From the NCBI RefSeq assembly GCF_001570765.1, contig NZ_BCSH01000028.1, positions 35,948-99,947 of the forward strand: 64,000 nt of DNA, read 5' to 3'. The notes beneath the pieces are model-generated. The model saw only the letters and a program-made list of their open reading frames with translations, did not search any database and had not been told where the DNA came from. The position numbers were made by a program, and so were the translations under genes. This document shows, piece after piece, positions 21,008 through 29,885 of the stretch; the first letter of the stretch is position 1; every line of letters begins with the position of its first letter. The stretch is from Nocardiopsis listeri NBRC 13360 (GTDB lineage: Bacteria > Actinomycetota > Actinomycetes > Streptosporangiales > Streptosporangiaceae).

Positions 21008-21153
21008 CCGGTTCGCGCGCACGTCACCGCCCGGGATTTCGCGGTTCCCGGGCGGGAGAGGTCGAGAGTTCGGAGGATCGGTTCTTCGGTGGGTGCCACG
21101 CGAGTCGGTGGAAATCGTGGCCGGGCACCGGTCGAGACCGGTGGTCGGTCGCT

Positions 21154-21342
21154 TCAGGCCGCGACGCGGGGGCGGTGTGGTGCCACGACCGCCCCGTCGG
21201 GGAGGAGCTCACCGGTGTCGTCGAAGAGGACGACGCCGTTGCAGAGCAGGCTCCATCCCTGTTCGGGGTGGCTGGAGACGACCCGGGCCGCCTCGCGGTC
21301 GGTTTCCTCGGCGGTGGGGCAGGAAGGCTTGTGGCTGCACAT
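21154..21342 (-). CDS. DUF5999 family small protein
   Basis: A 62-residue protein starting MCSHKPSCP, with two conserved Cys residues near the N-terminus and the block HPEQGWSLLCNGVVLFDDTG, ending in LPDGAVVAPHRP. This pattern is typical of the short actinobacterial DUF5999 proteins, whose function is unknown. A longer in-frame extension upstream exists but homologues begin at MC. It lies between the TPR gene (convergent) and the exporter gene. Confidence 0.8.
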   Translation of the reverse strand: MCSHKPSCPTAEETDREAARVVSSHPEQGWSLLCNGVVLFDDTGELLPDGAVVAPHRPRVAA

Positions 21343-21539
21343 GGAATGGACCCTTTCGGTCGTGTGCCGGTTGAGGCCAACAGTAGTGGCTGACATCACA
21401 TGATGTTGTCGGTTTAGGCCGATGGCAATGGTGCCGTTCCGCTCTTGTTCGCTCTCAACAGGTGAGACTCTCCCCCCGGCGGGCCGGTTCTCCACGAAAT
21501 GTCGTGTGCGTGTCCGAACCCGGACACGTCCACGGGGAA

Positions 21540-22967
21540 TCAGTAACCGCCGCGTGTGCGTCGGGCGGCCGGACGACTGCGCATCCCCGCGCCCGCCAGC
21601 CCACCGCGTTGGAAGGCCCGGACCAGTTCGCCACCGAGGTTGACCCCGGCGCCCAGCGCGAGCGCCACCGTGATGGCCTCGGCGAGGCTGAGCATCCCCG
21701 CCACGGCCGTGCCCTGGGTGATCTCGATCAGGCCCCGGTAGAGGATGCTGCCCGGCAGCAGTGGGGCGATGGAGGGGATCAGGTAGGGAAGGACCGGGCG
21801 TCGGGTGCGACGGGCCAACCAGTGCCCGACCACGCCCACGGCCACCGCGCCCACCACGGTGCCCACCACCGGGGGAACGTCCACCAGTGAACGCAGCCCC
21901 GCGTAGGTCACCCAGATCATGACGCCCATGAGGCCGATACTGGGCAACATCCGGGGTGGTACCGCCAGTGAGATGGCGAAGGCCATGGCGATGCCGGCGG
22001 AGCCCACCAGCACCGCGACGTCCAGGGCGGTGCCCGCCGACGGCAGGTTCTCCAGGTCCATGTTCACACCCAGACGCACCGCCGTGTAGGCCACCGCGCC
22101 CACACCCGAGACGATCGCGCCCAGCGTGAAGAAGGTCTCCAACAGGCGTGCCGCGGCGGAGACGTAACTGCCACTGATGCCGTCCTGGAGACTGGAGACC
22201 AGCGGACGACCGGGCAACAGCGCCATGATGTTACCGGTGATGATGGCGCCCGCCTGGAGACCGAGGTCGAGTGAGGTGCTCACCCACAACAGGCCCACGC
22301 CGATGGAGGCGGCCACGGTGGCGGCGGCGACCATCTGGTAGAACTCCGCCACACCCCGGTTGGCGAGGAACACCGAGGTGCGATCGCCCAGCACGGTGGC
22401 CATGAACGCCACGGTGGCCACTATCAGACCACCGCCCACCATGAGACTGGCGCTGGAGGCGATGAGCCCGAAGCCCACCGCGATCAACCAGTTCGGGTAG
22501 GGCATGGGGGCCCGCCGGATCTGCTCCAGCCGGGCCGCGGCGTCCTCCAGCTCCAGCAGGCCGAGGGCGGCCTGCTGGACCAGGGTGTGCAACTCGTTGA
22601 CGCGGAAGTAGTCGAGGGTACGGCGACGCACCACGCGTTCGCCGGTCACCGGTGGACTGTCGCCGCCCGGGTGGGTGGACAGGGAGATGGTGGTGAAGGT
22701 GACCGACACCTCCGAACGGGGCAGGTCGAAGGCGATCGACAGGCTCAGCATGGCCTCGCTGACCGCTTCGGTGCTCTCCCCGCTGGCCAGCATCAGTTCG
22801 CCCACGCGCAGGACCAGGTTGATGGCCCGCGCGTCGGGAAGGTTGGTGTCCTCGTCGTCGAGGTTGTCCGGGGTCAACTCACGCTCGTGCTCGGCGCGCC
22901 AGTCGCGCATCCGGCTGAGCATGATCTCCTCGCTCGGCGGCCCCGACCGCCCCCGCTTGCTCGGCAT
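21540..22967 (-). CDS. Threonine/serine exporter ThrE family protein
   Basis: A 475-residue membrane protein. The soluble N-terminal region (residues ~45-165, LRVGELMLASGESTEAVSEA) and the following five-helix unit correspond to the ThrE N-terminal domain (DUF1212). The last ~160 residues carry a second five-helix unit of the DUF3815 type. About ten membrane segments in total. Corynebacterium ThrE exports threonine and serine, so export of small amino acids or peptides is likely. The ATG start at 22967 follows GGGGGAGACGGAG. Confidence 0.85.
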   Translation of the reverse strand: MPSKRGRSGPPSEEIMLSRMRDWRAEHERELTPDNLDDEDTNLPDARAINLVLRVGELMLASGESTEAVSEAMLSLSIAFDLPRSEVSVTFTTISLSTHPGGDSPPVTGERVVRRRTLDYFRVNELHTLVQQAALGLLELEDAAARLEQIRRAPMPYPNWLIAVGFGLIASSASLMVGGGLIVATVAFMATVLGDRTSVFLANRGVAEFYQMVAAATVAASIGVGLLWVSTSLDLGLQAGAIITGNIMALLPGRPLVSSLQDGISGSYVSAAARLLETFFTLGAIVSGVGAVAYTAVRLGVNMDLENLPSAGTALDVAVLVGSAGIAMAFAISLAVPPRMLPSIGLMGVMIWVTYAGLRSLVDVPPVVGTVVGAVAVGVVGHWLARRTRRPVLPYLIPSIAPLLPGSILYRGLIEITQGTAVAGMLSLAEAITVALALGAGVNLGGELVRAFQRGGLAGAGMRSRPAARRTRGGY

Positions 22968-23150
22968 GACTGTGCTCCGTCTCCCCCTCTTCGTCCGCGC
23001 CCCGTGATGGCGTTCCACTTTCGACGGCCACCAAGGGGACGCCGTACCCAACGGCGGGGTTCGCCCTTCCGGTCCGGATGGCGCCGGTGAGTTCGATCAC
23101 CCAGGCCATCCTGTCAACGCCCGCGGTCGCGCTCTACGGTCGACGCGCCG

Positions 23151-23846
23151 TCACCCGGCGGCCGGCGGTGGGTCCCCGCCCGGGGTGACCAGGCCGTTCT
23201 CATAGGCGTACACGACGGCCTGGACCCGGTCGCGCAGCCCCAGTTTGGTGAGGATGCTGCCCACGTGAGACTTGATGGTGGTCTCGCCGAGGAAGAGCTG
23301 GCCGGCGATCTCGGAGTTGGACCGGCCACGGGCGACCAGCGCCAACACCTCGTGTTCGCGATTGGTGAGGGGGTCGGCTTCGGGTTCGGTCTCGGCCTCG
23401 GGGACGGGTATCAGGGGGACGAAACGGTCCAGGAGACGGCGCAGGACGGTGGGGGAGACCACGGAGGAACCATCGGCGACCAGGTCGATGGCGGCGATCA
23501 GTTCGGTGGGCGGCACGTCCTTGAGCAGGAAGCCGGATGCGCCGGCGCGCAGGGCCTCGACGGCGTACTCGTCCAGGTCGAAGGTGGTCAGGGCCAGGAC
23601 GCGTACCCCGTGTCCGAGGCCCTTGGCCCATTCGACGATCTCGCGGGTGGCCTGGATCCCGTCGACGCCGGGCATGCGGATGTCCATGAGGACGATGTCG
23701 GGGAGCAGGCTTCGCACGGCTCGTGCGGCCTCGCGGCCGTCGGAGGCCTCGCCCACCACGGACAGGTGGGGTACGGATTCGAGGATCATGCGGAAGCCGG
23801 CACGGACGAGGGGTTGGTCGTCGACCAACAGGACTGAGACGGGCAC
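23151..23846 (-). CDS. NarL/FixJ-family response regulator (orphan)
   Basis: A 231-residue two-domain regulator. The receiver domain (residues 1-125) has acidic residues DD at 9-10, the phospho-accepting Asp in VLMDIRMPG, and Lys in GFLLKD. The C-terminal LuxR-type helix-turn-helix (LTNREHEVLALVARGRSNSE, then TTIKSHVGSILTKLGLRDR) binds DNA. The GTG start at 23846 gives the usual PVSVLLVDDQ N-terminus. No histidine kinase is encoded on either side, which is unusual for this family. Confidence 0.9.
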   Translation of the reverse strand: MPVSVLLVDDQPLVRAGFRMILESVPHLSVVGEASDGREAARAVRSLLPDIVLMDIRMPGVDGIQATREIVEWAKGLGHGVRVLALTTFDLDEYAVEALRAGASGFLLKDVPPTELIAAIDLVADGSSVVSPTVLRRLLDRFVPLIPVPEAETEPEADPLTNREHEVLALVARGRSNSEIAGQLFLGETTIKSHVGSILTKLGLRDRVQAVVYAYENGLVTPGGDPPPAAG

Positions 23847-23887
23847 GGGGCCGATTCTGCCGTATGGGGTGGAGTGCCGGGGCCGGC

Positions 23888-24694
23888 TCAGGCGGTGGGG
23901 AGCGGGGGCGGGGTGCCACCGAACTCGGGGCACAGGGCCTGGTGTTCGCACCATCCGCAGAGCTTGCTGCGTTTGGGTTCCCAGCGTCCCGCGCGTCCTG
24001 CGGCCTCGATGCGCGCCCAGATGTCGCCGATCTCGGCCTCGGCCGCGAGGAGTTCCTCCTGGGTGGGGTCGTACCAGCGCACGGAGCCGTCGCCCAGGTA
24101 CATGAGTTGGAGGCGGGCGGGGACCACGCCGAGGTCACGCCAGATCATGACGGCGTAGAAGAAGATCTGGAACTTGGCCTTGTCCTCGAAGCGGGGGTGG
24201 GGCGACTTGCCGGTCTTGTAGTCGACGACACGGATCCGGCCACCGGGTGCGACGTCGAGGCGGTCGACGTAGCCGCGCAGGCGCAGGCCGGTGGGCAGGG
24301 ACACCTCCAGGCGCATCTCGCGTTCGCGCGGTTCGAGGTTGGCGGGGTTCTCCAGGTCGAAGTAGCGCTGGACGAGGTCGCGGGACGACTGGAGCCAGTC
24401 GTCGAGGCCCTCTCCTTCGGGGAAGAGGTGGTCGGCGACGTCGGGCTTCTTCTCGCGGATCTTCTTCCACTGGGGGTCGACGAGGCCGAGCGCGGTGCGC
24501 GTGGTGCGGGTGTCGGCGGGAAGTTCGTACAGACGTTCCAGGCAGGCGTGGACCAGGGTGCCGCGCAGCGCGGCGGCGCTGGGGGCCTCGGGGAGGCGGT
24601 CGATGGCGCGGAAGCGGAACAGCAGCGGGCACTGGAGGAAGTCGGAGGCTCGCGAGGGCGACAGGGCGCTCGGCAGCGTCGGCACGGTGGTCAT
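23888..24694 (-). CDS. RecB/Cas4-like PD-(D/E)XK nuclease with Fe-S cysteines
   Basis: A 268-residue protein. A Cys near residue 22 (FLQCPLLFRF) and three C-terminal Cys (CGWCEHQALC) make the four-cysteine 4Fe-4S arrangement of AddB/Cas4-type nucleases. The catalytic core is GYVDRLDVAPGGRIRVVDYK, followed by TGKSP, with Asp and the D/ExK residues present. Actinobacterial members are annotated as RecB-family exonucleases; a DNA-repair role is likely. It stands divergent from the site-2 protease gene, with 81 bp between. No cas1/cas2 is nearby, so a CRISPR role is not supported. Confidence 0.85.
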   Translation of the reverse strand: MTTVPTLPSALSPSRASDFLQCPLLFRFRAIDRLPEAPSAAALRGTLVHACLERLYELPADTRTTRTALGLVDPQWKKIREKKPDVADHLFPEGEGLDDWLQSSRDLVQRYFDLENPANLEPREREMRLEVSLPTGLRLRGYVDRLDVAPGGRIRVVDYKTGKSPHPRFEDKAKFQIFFYAVMIWRDLGVVPARLQLMYLGDGSVRWYDPTQEELLAAEAEIGDIWARIEAAGRAGRWEPKRSKLCGWCEHQALCPEFGGTPPPLPTA

Positions 24695-24775
24695 ACCCGC
24701 CAGCCTATGAGAGCCGGGGCCCGGTGGGGCGGGTGTGGTGGGACCCGTCGCCGGTGGGGTCATAGTGTGGGGCCT

Positions 24776-25936
24776 GTGAGCAACGGCAGCGATCCCTCCG
24801 AGACCCGGTCCGCCTCTCGTTCCCGGAGGACGGGGTTACTGCTCGGGCGTCCGTTCGGCGTTCCGGTGTACGTGACGTCGTCGTGGTGGATCGTGGCGGT
24901 GCTGATCACCCTGGTCTATGGGGGCATCGTCCAGACCCGGTTGGCGCTGGGGCCCTCGGCGTACCTGTTGGCGTTCGTCTTCGCGATCCTGTTGTACGCC
25001 TCGGTGCTGGTGCACGAGTTGGCGCACTCGGTGGTGGCGCGCTCGTACGGGTTGCCGGTACGGCGGATCGTCCTTTACGTGCTGGGCGGGGTCTCGGAGA
25101 TCGACCGGGAGGCCCCCACCCCCGGCAAGGAGTTCTGGATCGCCTTCTCGGGGCCGTTGCTGTCGCTGGTGTTGGCGGGGGGCGCGTTCGGGTTGGCGCT
25201 GTTGGCGAACCCGTTCAGCATCCCCGGTGAGCTGATGTTCCAGTTGTGGATCGCGAACCTGTTGGTGGGTGTGTTCAACCTGTTGCCCGGGCTGCCGTTG
25301 GACGGTGGTCGTCTGCTGCGCGCCGGGGTGTGGAAGCTGACCGGGCGCCCGCACACCGGGAGCGTGGTGGCGGCCTGGGGCGGTCGGGTGCTGGCGCTGG
25401 TGGTGGCGGCCTTGCCGTTCCTGTTCGCGTGGAGCGCGGGCGGCACTCCGGGACCGTGGGCCATCGTGTGGGGTGTGGTGCTGGCCGGGTTCATGTGGAT
25501 GGGCGCTACCGAGGCCCTGCGCAACGCGCGGGTGCGGGCCCGTGTTCCGGGGTTGCGCGCCCGGGACCTGGCGCGCCGGGCCGTGGTGGTGCCCGCGGAC
25601 CTGCCGTTGGCGCAGGTGGACGTGCGTGCTCGGGAGGCGGGCACGGAGGCGGTGGTGGTGACCGACTCCGGGGGCACGCCGATCGCGGTGGTACATCCCA
25701 CCGCGGACGAGGCGATCTCGAAGGCGCGACGGGCCTGGGTGCCGGTCTCGGACGTGTCCCGGGCGTTGACCGGGAATTCGGTGGTGTCGGTGGGGTTGGA
25801 GGGCGAGGAGCTCCTGACCGAACTCACCCGCCACCGGTTGCCGGAGTACCTGGTGGTGGCCGAGGACGGTGGGGTGTTCGGGGTGATCCGGGCCTCGGAC
25901 GTCAACGCGGCGATGGCCGGACGGGAGCGGGCCTGA
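24776..25936 (+). CDS. Site-2 protease family (M50) zinc metalloprotease with CBS domains
   Basis: A 386-residue intramembrane protease. The zinc motif HELAH lies near residue 80, and the third ligand region NLLPGLPLDGGR lies near residue 170. About six membrane segments are followed by a soluble C-terminal part (residues ~255-385) with CBS-like repeats (VVVPADLPLAQVDVRAREAG; LPEYLVVAEDGGVFGVIRAS). The layout matches the SpoIVFB-like group that cleaves substrates in the membrane; CBS domains often bind nucleotides. The GTG start at 24776 is preceded by GTGTGGGG. The substrate is unknown. Confidence 0.88.
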   Translation: MSNGSDPSETRSASRSRRTGLLLGRPFGVPVYVTSSWWIVAVLITLVYGGIVQTRLALGPSAYLLAFVFAILLYASVLVHELAHSVVARSYGLPVRRIVLYVLGGVSEIDREAPTPGKEFWIAFSGPLLSLVLAGGAFGLALLANPFSIPGELMFQLWIANLLVGVFNLLPGLPLDGGRLLRAGVWKLTGRPHTGSVVAAWGGRVLALVVAALPFLFAWSAGGTPGPWAIVWGVVLAGFMWMGATEALRNARVRARVPGLRARDLARRAVVVPADLPLAQVDVRAREAGTEAVVVTDSGGTPIAVVHPTADEAISKARRAWVPVSDVSRALTGNSVVSVGLEGEELLTELTRHRLPEYLVVAEDGGVFGVIRASDVNAAMAGRERA

Positions 25937-26010
25937 CGGGTGTCTGCTCTGGGCCTGCGCCGGCTCCCAGACGCCGGACCGGTGTACCCCCTGCGGTTCT
26001 CGGGAGGGGA

Positions 26011-26484
26011 TCAGCGACGGGCGCCTTGGGGCCACAGGACGATGACGGGGCGGCTCAGGGCCCGGGCGTAGGCGACCACGTCGGCGGTGCCGCCGGGGCC
26101 GCGGGCCGGCAGTCCGTCCCAGACGGCGATGAGCCGGTCGCTCTGTTCGACGAGGAGACGGCCCGCGGCCATGTGGGAGTGGGGGTCGGAGACGGCGTGC
26201 GGTAATTCGTGGACCAGGACGGAGCGGGCCAGGAGCCGGTCGTAGACGGGGTGGTGCGGGGCGGGCAGCGCCGAGCGGTAGCCGGCGGCGGGGATGACGG
26301 CCTCCAGCGGGGCTCCGGCGTCCAGGACGGCCTCGGCGAAGAGGGAGTCGGCGCCGTCGGCGAGGCAGGAGAGGCCCACCATGGCGTGTCCATAGGGCTC
26401 TAGATGGTCCTTGACCAGTGCGGCGACGTGTTCGTTCACGTCAGGGGTCAGGTTGCGGTGCCCGGTGATGCCGATGCGGATCAC
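26011..26484 (-). CDS. SLOG-fold (Rossmann-like) small protein
   Basis: A 157-residue protein with the start MIRIGITGHRNLTPDV and a later G-rich stretch (GLSCLADGADSLFAEAVLDA; LIAVWDGLPARGPGGTADVV). This arrangement recalls the SLOG superfamily, whose members bind nucleotides or nucleotide-derived signals, and nucleoside-processing relatives. The GTG start follows GGGAGGTCAC. It is 34 bp downstream of the XRE/TPR gene on the same strand, so the two are probably one operon. The ligand and enzymatic activity are unknown. Confidence 0.7.
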   Translation of the reverse strand: MIRIGITGHRNLTPDVNEHVAALVKDHLEPYGHAMVGLSCLADGADSLFAEAVLDAGAPLEAVIPAAGYRSALPAPHHPVYDRLLARSVLVHELPHAVSDPHSHMAAGRLLVEQSDRLIAVWDGLPARGPGGTADVVAYARALSRPVIVLWPQGARR

Positions 26485-26518
26485 GTGACCTCCCGGTTCG
26501 TTCGCTTTCGCCGCGTTT

Positions 26519-27826
26519 CTACCCACTGGGGATGCCGGTAACGAGGGCGGCGAGACGGGTGTCGAGTTCGTTGACACGGTCGGCGTGGGGGCCGCGGTAA
26601 CGCCGGCGGAAGGAACGCACGCGGGCCACGACGCGTTCGGAGGCGAAGCGCACCCCGGTGTCGAGGGCCTCCTGGGCCAGGCGGAAGGCCTCGTCGATGT
26701 CTCCGGCCTCGGCGTGGGCGGAGGCCAGTTCGACCTTGAGCACCGCGGCCTGTTTGACGTTGCGGGAGGGCGGGGCGACGGCGTCGGCGAAGGCGGCGCG
26801 GGCCTCGTGCGGGGTGCGCAGGCGTACGCCCACCAGGGCGCGGTAGCCGGCGACCTTGGCCTCGTCGAAGACGAACACCCAGGGCCAGGGCGGCCGGGCG
26901 TTGTCGGGGCGGTCGACGTCGCGTTCGGCACGGCGGATGGCGCTCGCGGCGGAGGTGCGGTCGCCGATGCCGGCGTGGGCGAGGGCGCCGATGCAGGACA
27001 GCCAGGCGCGTGCGGTGGGGTGGGAGTCGGGGCCCAGGACGTGTTCGGCCTCTTGGACCAGTCCCAGTCCGAGTTCGGGGTCCTCGGCGGTCTCGATCTC
27101 GAAGGAGGCCAGGGAACCGAGCATGTAGACGTCGAGCAGGCGCATGCCGGCCTGGCGGGCGCGTACGACGGCGGTGCGGTAGTGCATGCGGGCCGATCCC
27201 ATGTCGCCGAGGTCGGCGTTGAGCCAGGCGGCGAACCCGGAGGCTTCGCTCGCCGCGGCGCTGAGTTCGGTGTGGAAGGGCGTCACGCGCGCGTTCGTGA
27301 GCATCTGCTCGGCCAGGTGCACGTGCGCGATCGCGCCGGGCAGCAGGTGGCGCGCGGGCGAGGTCGCGTCCATGCGTCGTTGGCCGCCGGTGATGGCCCG
27401 AAGGGAGGGTGCGGTGTCCTCGTCGATGCCGTGGTGGACCTCCGGGCCGACGATGGGTCGTGCGGTGGAGGCCAGGAGTCCGCCGGCGGCGACGGCCTTT
27501 CCGAAATCGCGACGTCTGGTGGGAGGTATCGCCTTGGTGGTGGGACCCTCCTTCGTTGTTTCGCCGCCGAAGCGGATCAGGTGCAACGGGATGTCGAGCC
27601 GCCGTGCCAGGTCCTGGACCTGGCTGATGGTGAGCGACTGCTGGCCGTTGACCACTCGGGAGACCCAGCTCTGTGAGTAGGTGAGTTCCCGTGCGAGGTC
27701 GCCCTGGGACCAGCCGCGTGCGGTGCGCACGCTTTCGATGACCGTGGGCATGTCGCATTCGGCGAGGGCGTCGGCCACGCGAGGTCGGGTCCACAGGTCC
27801 TTGGGAAGGCCGTCTGCTTGAGGCAT
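26519..27826 (-). CDS. XRE-family regulator with TPR-like C-terminal region
   Basis: A 435-residue regulator. An XRE helix-turn-helix spans residues ~28-85 (VRTARGWSQGDLARELTYSQ, then SWVSRVVNGQQSLT). A twin-arginine-like linker (PTRRRDFGKAVAAGG near residue 102) occurs in many such regulators. The remainder is helical TPR-like repeats (ASAHAEAGDIDEAFRLAQEA). The group is common in streptomycetes and relatives, usually beside a small effector gene. Here it precedes the SLOG-fold gene and is divergent from the 111-residue protein gene. It may sense a ligand via the TPR region, but no evidence for which. Confidence 0.85.
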   Translation of the reverse strand: MPQADGLPKDLWTRPRVADALAECDMPTVIESVRTARGWSQGDLARELTYSQSWVSRVVNGQQSLTISQVQDLARRLDIPLHLIRFGGETTKEGPTTKAIPPTRRRDFGKAVAAGGLLASTARPIVGPEVHHGIDEDTAPSLRAITGGQRRMDATSPARHLLPGAIAHVHLAEQMLTNARVTPFHTELSAAASEASGFAAWLNADLGDMGSARMHYRTAVVRARQAGMRLLDVYMLGSLASFEIETAEDPELGLGLVQEAEHVLGPDSHPTARAWLSCIGALAHAGIGDRTSAASAIRRAERDVDRPDNARPPWPWVFVFDEAKVAGYRALVGVRLRTPHEARAAFADAVAPPSRNVKQAAVLKVELASAHAEAGDIDEAFRLAQEALDTGVRFASERVVARVRSFRRRYRGPHADRVNELDTRLAALVTGIPSG

Positions 27827-27991
27827 GAGCCCAGATTAGGGATCCCGGCTCGTCTTGGTGGCTATGTGTGAAAAAGAAGGTGTGATGCGTGATCCGCATA
27901 CTGGTCATGTGGGCTCTGCGACATGGGGCAGAGTGAACTTGTCGTTGGCCCCGGTGACGGTGGTCGCCGGGGCGGTGAGGAGGGAGGGCAC

Positions 27992-28327
27992 GTGACGGTG
28001 CGGACGTCGCCGACAGAGGGCCCGGGCGTGTCGGACCACGACGGTCCGGCGTCTCTGGCGCTGCGGGGCATGGCGGACGAGCTGCGTTCACGTGGGATCG
28101 ACGCGTGGGAGGACGGGGTGTGCGGGATCGTGCACGCCGGGCCGATCGCGCAGGGGCGGCGGGCGGTGCTGCGTCCCCACCGGGGTGACCTGTGGTGGTG
28201 GATGCGCTGGTCGCTCCAGGAGGGAACCGCGGCGGTCCTGCCCGGGGTTCCGCTCTCTCCGGCCTCACGAACCTCCGACGCCGCCCGCAGGATCATGGGT
28301 GTCATGTCGGCCGCAGAGGGCGGCTGA
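27992..28327 (+). CDS. Hypothetical protein divergent from the XRE regulator
   Basis: A 111-residue soluble protein with a Trp-rich central segment (RPHRGDLWWWMRWSLQEG). No family is recognised with confidence. The GTG start at 27992 follows GAGGAGGGAGGG, an excellent ribosome binding site; an ATG at 27923 is in frame but has none. Because it is divergent from the XRE/SLOG pair, it may be a target of that regulator. A 22-bp palindrome lies 11 bases past its stop codon. Confidence 0.6.
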   Translation: MTVRTSPTEGPGVSDHDGPASLALRGMADELRSRGIDAWEDGVCGIVHAGPIAQGRRAVLRPHRGDLWWWMRWSLQEGTAAVLPGVPLSPASRTSDAARRIMGVMSAAEGG

Positions 28328-28338
28328 CGTAGAAGACT

Positions 28339-28360
28339 CACGTGGGACGGGTCCCACGTG
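28339..28360. repeat. 22-bp palindrome just after a stop codon
   Basis: CACGTGGGAC (28339-28348) and GTCCCACGTG (28351-28360) are perfect inverted arms separated by GG. The two-base spacer is short for a terminator, so a protein-binding site is possible, although a hairpin with a larger loop could form in RNA. Confidence 0.5.
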
Positions 28361-28512
28361 GCTGGACGGGTCGTACAGCGGTGCGACCCCGGGTGTGGGG
28401 TGGTGTTCGGGTGGTGGCCCGAACTCATTTCTCCCTCCGTGCGGGCTCCGAACCCGCCCGACACCCGAATCACCCGCTCCGGAGCGTGACCGGGGCGGCC
28501 GCCTCCACCCCC

Positions 28513-28554
28513 GGGCGCCTGGCGGTGCCGTCCCCACGAATTCGCCAGGCGCCC
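28513..28554 (+). terminator. Bidirectional terminator between convergent genes
   Basis: GGGCGCCTGGCG (28513-28524) pairs perfectly with CGCCAGGCGCCC (28543-28554), followed by CTTTCTCTTCCCT. It lies between the rightward hypothetical gene and the leftward ParB-like gene. Confidence 0.75.
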
Positions 28555-28571
28555 CTTTCTCTTCCCTGGTT

Positions 28572-28925
28572 TCAGGGAGGAGTTCCGCTGTCCCAAGCCC
28601 GTAGTAGGACACCCAGGTCGTGGACGCGCATGGTCCGTGCGTGCTCCGGTCGCGGCAGCGCGGGTGCCCTGATCAAGGTGACCGGTACCGAATCCAACCC
28701 CAGGCGTAGGGCCACGGCGATCCGGTGGTTGCCGTCGAGCGTGCCGAAGGCGAGGTTGAAACCCAGTCGTAGTGGGGTGCGGATTCCGTGTCGGGCGATG
28801 TCGACCGTCAAAGCGTCCAGGTGACGCGGTGTGTCCAGCAGGGCCGAACCGACGACCTCGCGGTCCACGGCCCGGTATCGCGTCACCAGGGCCGTGGGGA
28901 GTGGAGTCGTGGGGGAGGGGGTCAC
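28572..28925 (-). CDS. ParB-like nuclease-fold protein
   Basis: A 117-residue protein. Its central block ([20 protein letters not shown], then [20 protein letters not shown]) has the ParB/Srx-fold signature with GxxxGNHR. No helix-turn-helix is present, so it is not a chromosome-partition ParB. The GTG start overlaps the stop codon of the glucokinase gene by four bases (GTGA), indicating translational coupling. The function is unknown. Confidence 0.7.
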   Translation of the reverse strand: MTPSPTTPLPTALVTRYRAVDREVVGSALLDTPRHLDALTVDIARHGIRTPLRLGFNLAFGTLDGNHRIAVALRLGLDSVPVTLIRAPALPRPEHARTMRVHDLGVLLRAWDSGTPP

Positions 28926-29689
28926 GGGACCTCCAGGCCCTGGGCCGCGGCCAGGGCGGCCCCCACACTGCCCGCGGTGTTGCGCAGGATCGCGGGCACG
29001 ATCGGGGTGCGCAGGTCGAGCAGGGGCAGGAACTTGTGGGCCTTGCGGCTCACCCCGCCGCCCACCACGATCAGGTCCGGCCACACCAGGTCCTCGATCA
29101 CCCGGTAGTAACGCTGTAGGCGCTCGTTCACCCACTCGGAGTAGGAGAGGCCGTCGCGTTCCTTGGCCCCGGAGGAGGCCCGTGACTCGGCGTCGTGGCC
29201 GTCGACCTCCAGGTGCCCGAACTCGGTGTTGGGCACCAGTCGACCGTCCACGACCAGGGCGGTGCCGATACCGGTGCCCAGGGTGGTCATCAGCACGGTG
29301 CCGCGCACGCCCTTGGCCGCGCCGTAGCGGGACTCGGCCAGGGCGGCGGCGTCGGCGTCGTTGAGGACTCGGACCGGACGCCCCACGGCCTCGGTGAACA
29401 GGGCGCGGGCGTCGGTGCCCACCCAGGACTCGTCCAGGTTGGCGGAGGTGTGGATCGTGCCGTTCTGCACCACTCCGGGGAAGGTGATGCCCACGGGACC
29501 GCGCGCGGTCTCGGGGAAGTGGTCGGAGATCCGCGCGACGATGTCGGTGACGGCGGCGGGAGAGGATTCTTCGGGGGTGAGGATCTTGATCCGCTCCCGG
29601 AGGAACTCACCGGAGTCCAGGTCGACGGGGGCACCCTTGATGCCGCTGCCGCCGATGTCGATTCCCAGGCCCGTGGTCGGCTGTGACAT
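28922..29689 (-). CDS. ppgK: Polyphosphate glucokinase (ROK family)
   Basis: A 255-residue kinase that phosphorylates glucose using polyphosphate and/or ATP. The N-terminal phosphate-binding loop [16 protein letters not shown] is the form typical of [19 protein letters not shown] follows near residue 135, and EFGHLEV carries glucose-contacting residues. The ATG start at 29689 is preceded by ACACCACCC on the coding strand, a weak ribosome binding site. The gene is divergent from trmI, and its stop overlaps the start of the ParB-like gene. Confidence 0.92.
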   Translation of the reverse strand: MSQPTTGLGIDIGGSGIKGAPVDLDSGEFLRERIKILTPEESSPAAVTDIVARISDHFPETARGPVGITFPGVVQNGTIHTSANLDESWVGTDARALFTEAVGRPVRVLNDADAAALAESRYGAAKGVRGTVLMTTLGTGIGTALVVDGRLVPNTEFGHLEVDGHDAESRASSGAKERDGLSYSEWVNERLQRYYRVIEDLVWPDLIVVGGGVSRKAHKFLPLLDLRTPIVPAILRNTAGSVGAALAAAQGLEVP

Positions 29690-29885
29690 GGGTGGTGTCT
29701 CCGTGATCCTCGTGTGCTGTCGGGGTGGGTGGCTGGGCCACACGCCTGATACTGCCCAACGGCGGCGCGTTTCGCACGCCGAACGGGTGGAGTGGGCGGT
29801 GCCGGGACGGTTCGGCGCGGTTCCGGGGACCGATACGCTGGGCGATTGCCCGACCCGAACGCGATGTGGGAAGACGAGATCGACG

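Noticed and set aside
23888..24694. Cas4 of a CRISPR system
   Set aside because: The Fe-S nuclease motif is shared with RecB/AddB-type nucleases, and no cas1, cas2 or repeat array is nearby.
27889..27936. 15-codon frame (GTG start) before the 111-residue protein gene
   Set aside because: It has no ribosome binding site, no recognisable regulatory pattern and no hairpins after it; chance is more likely.
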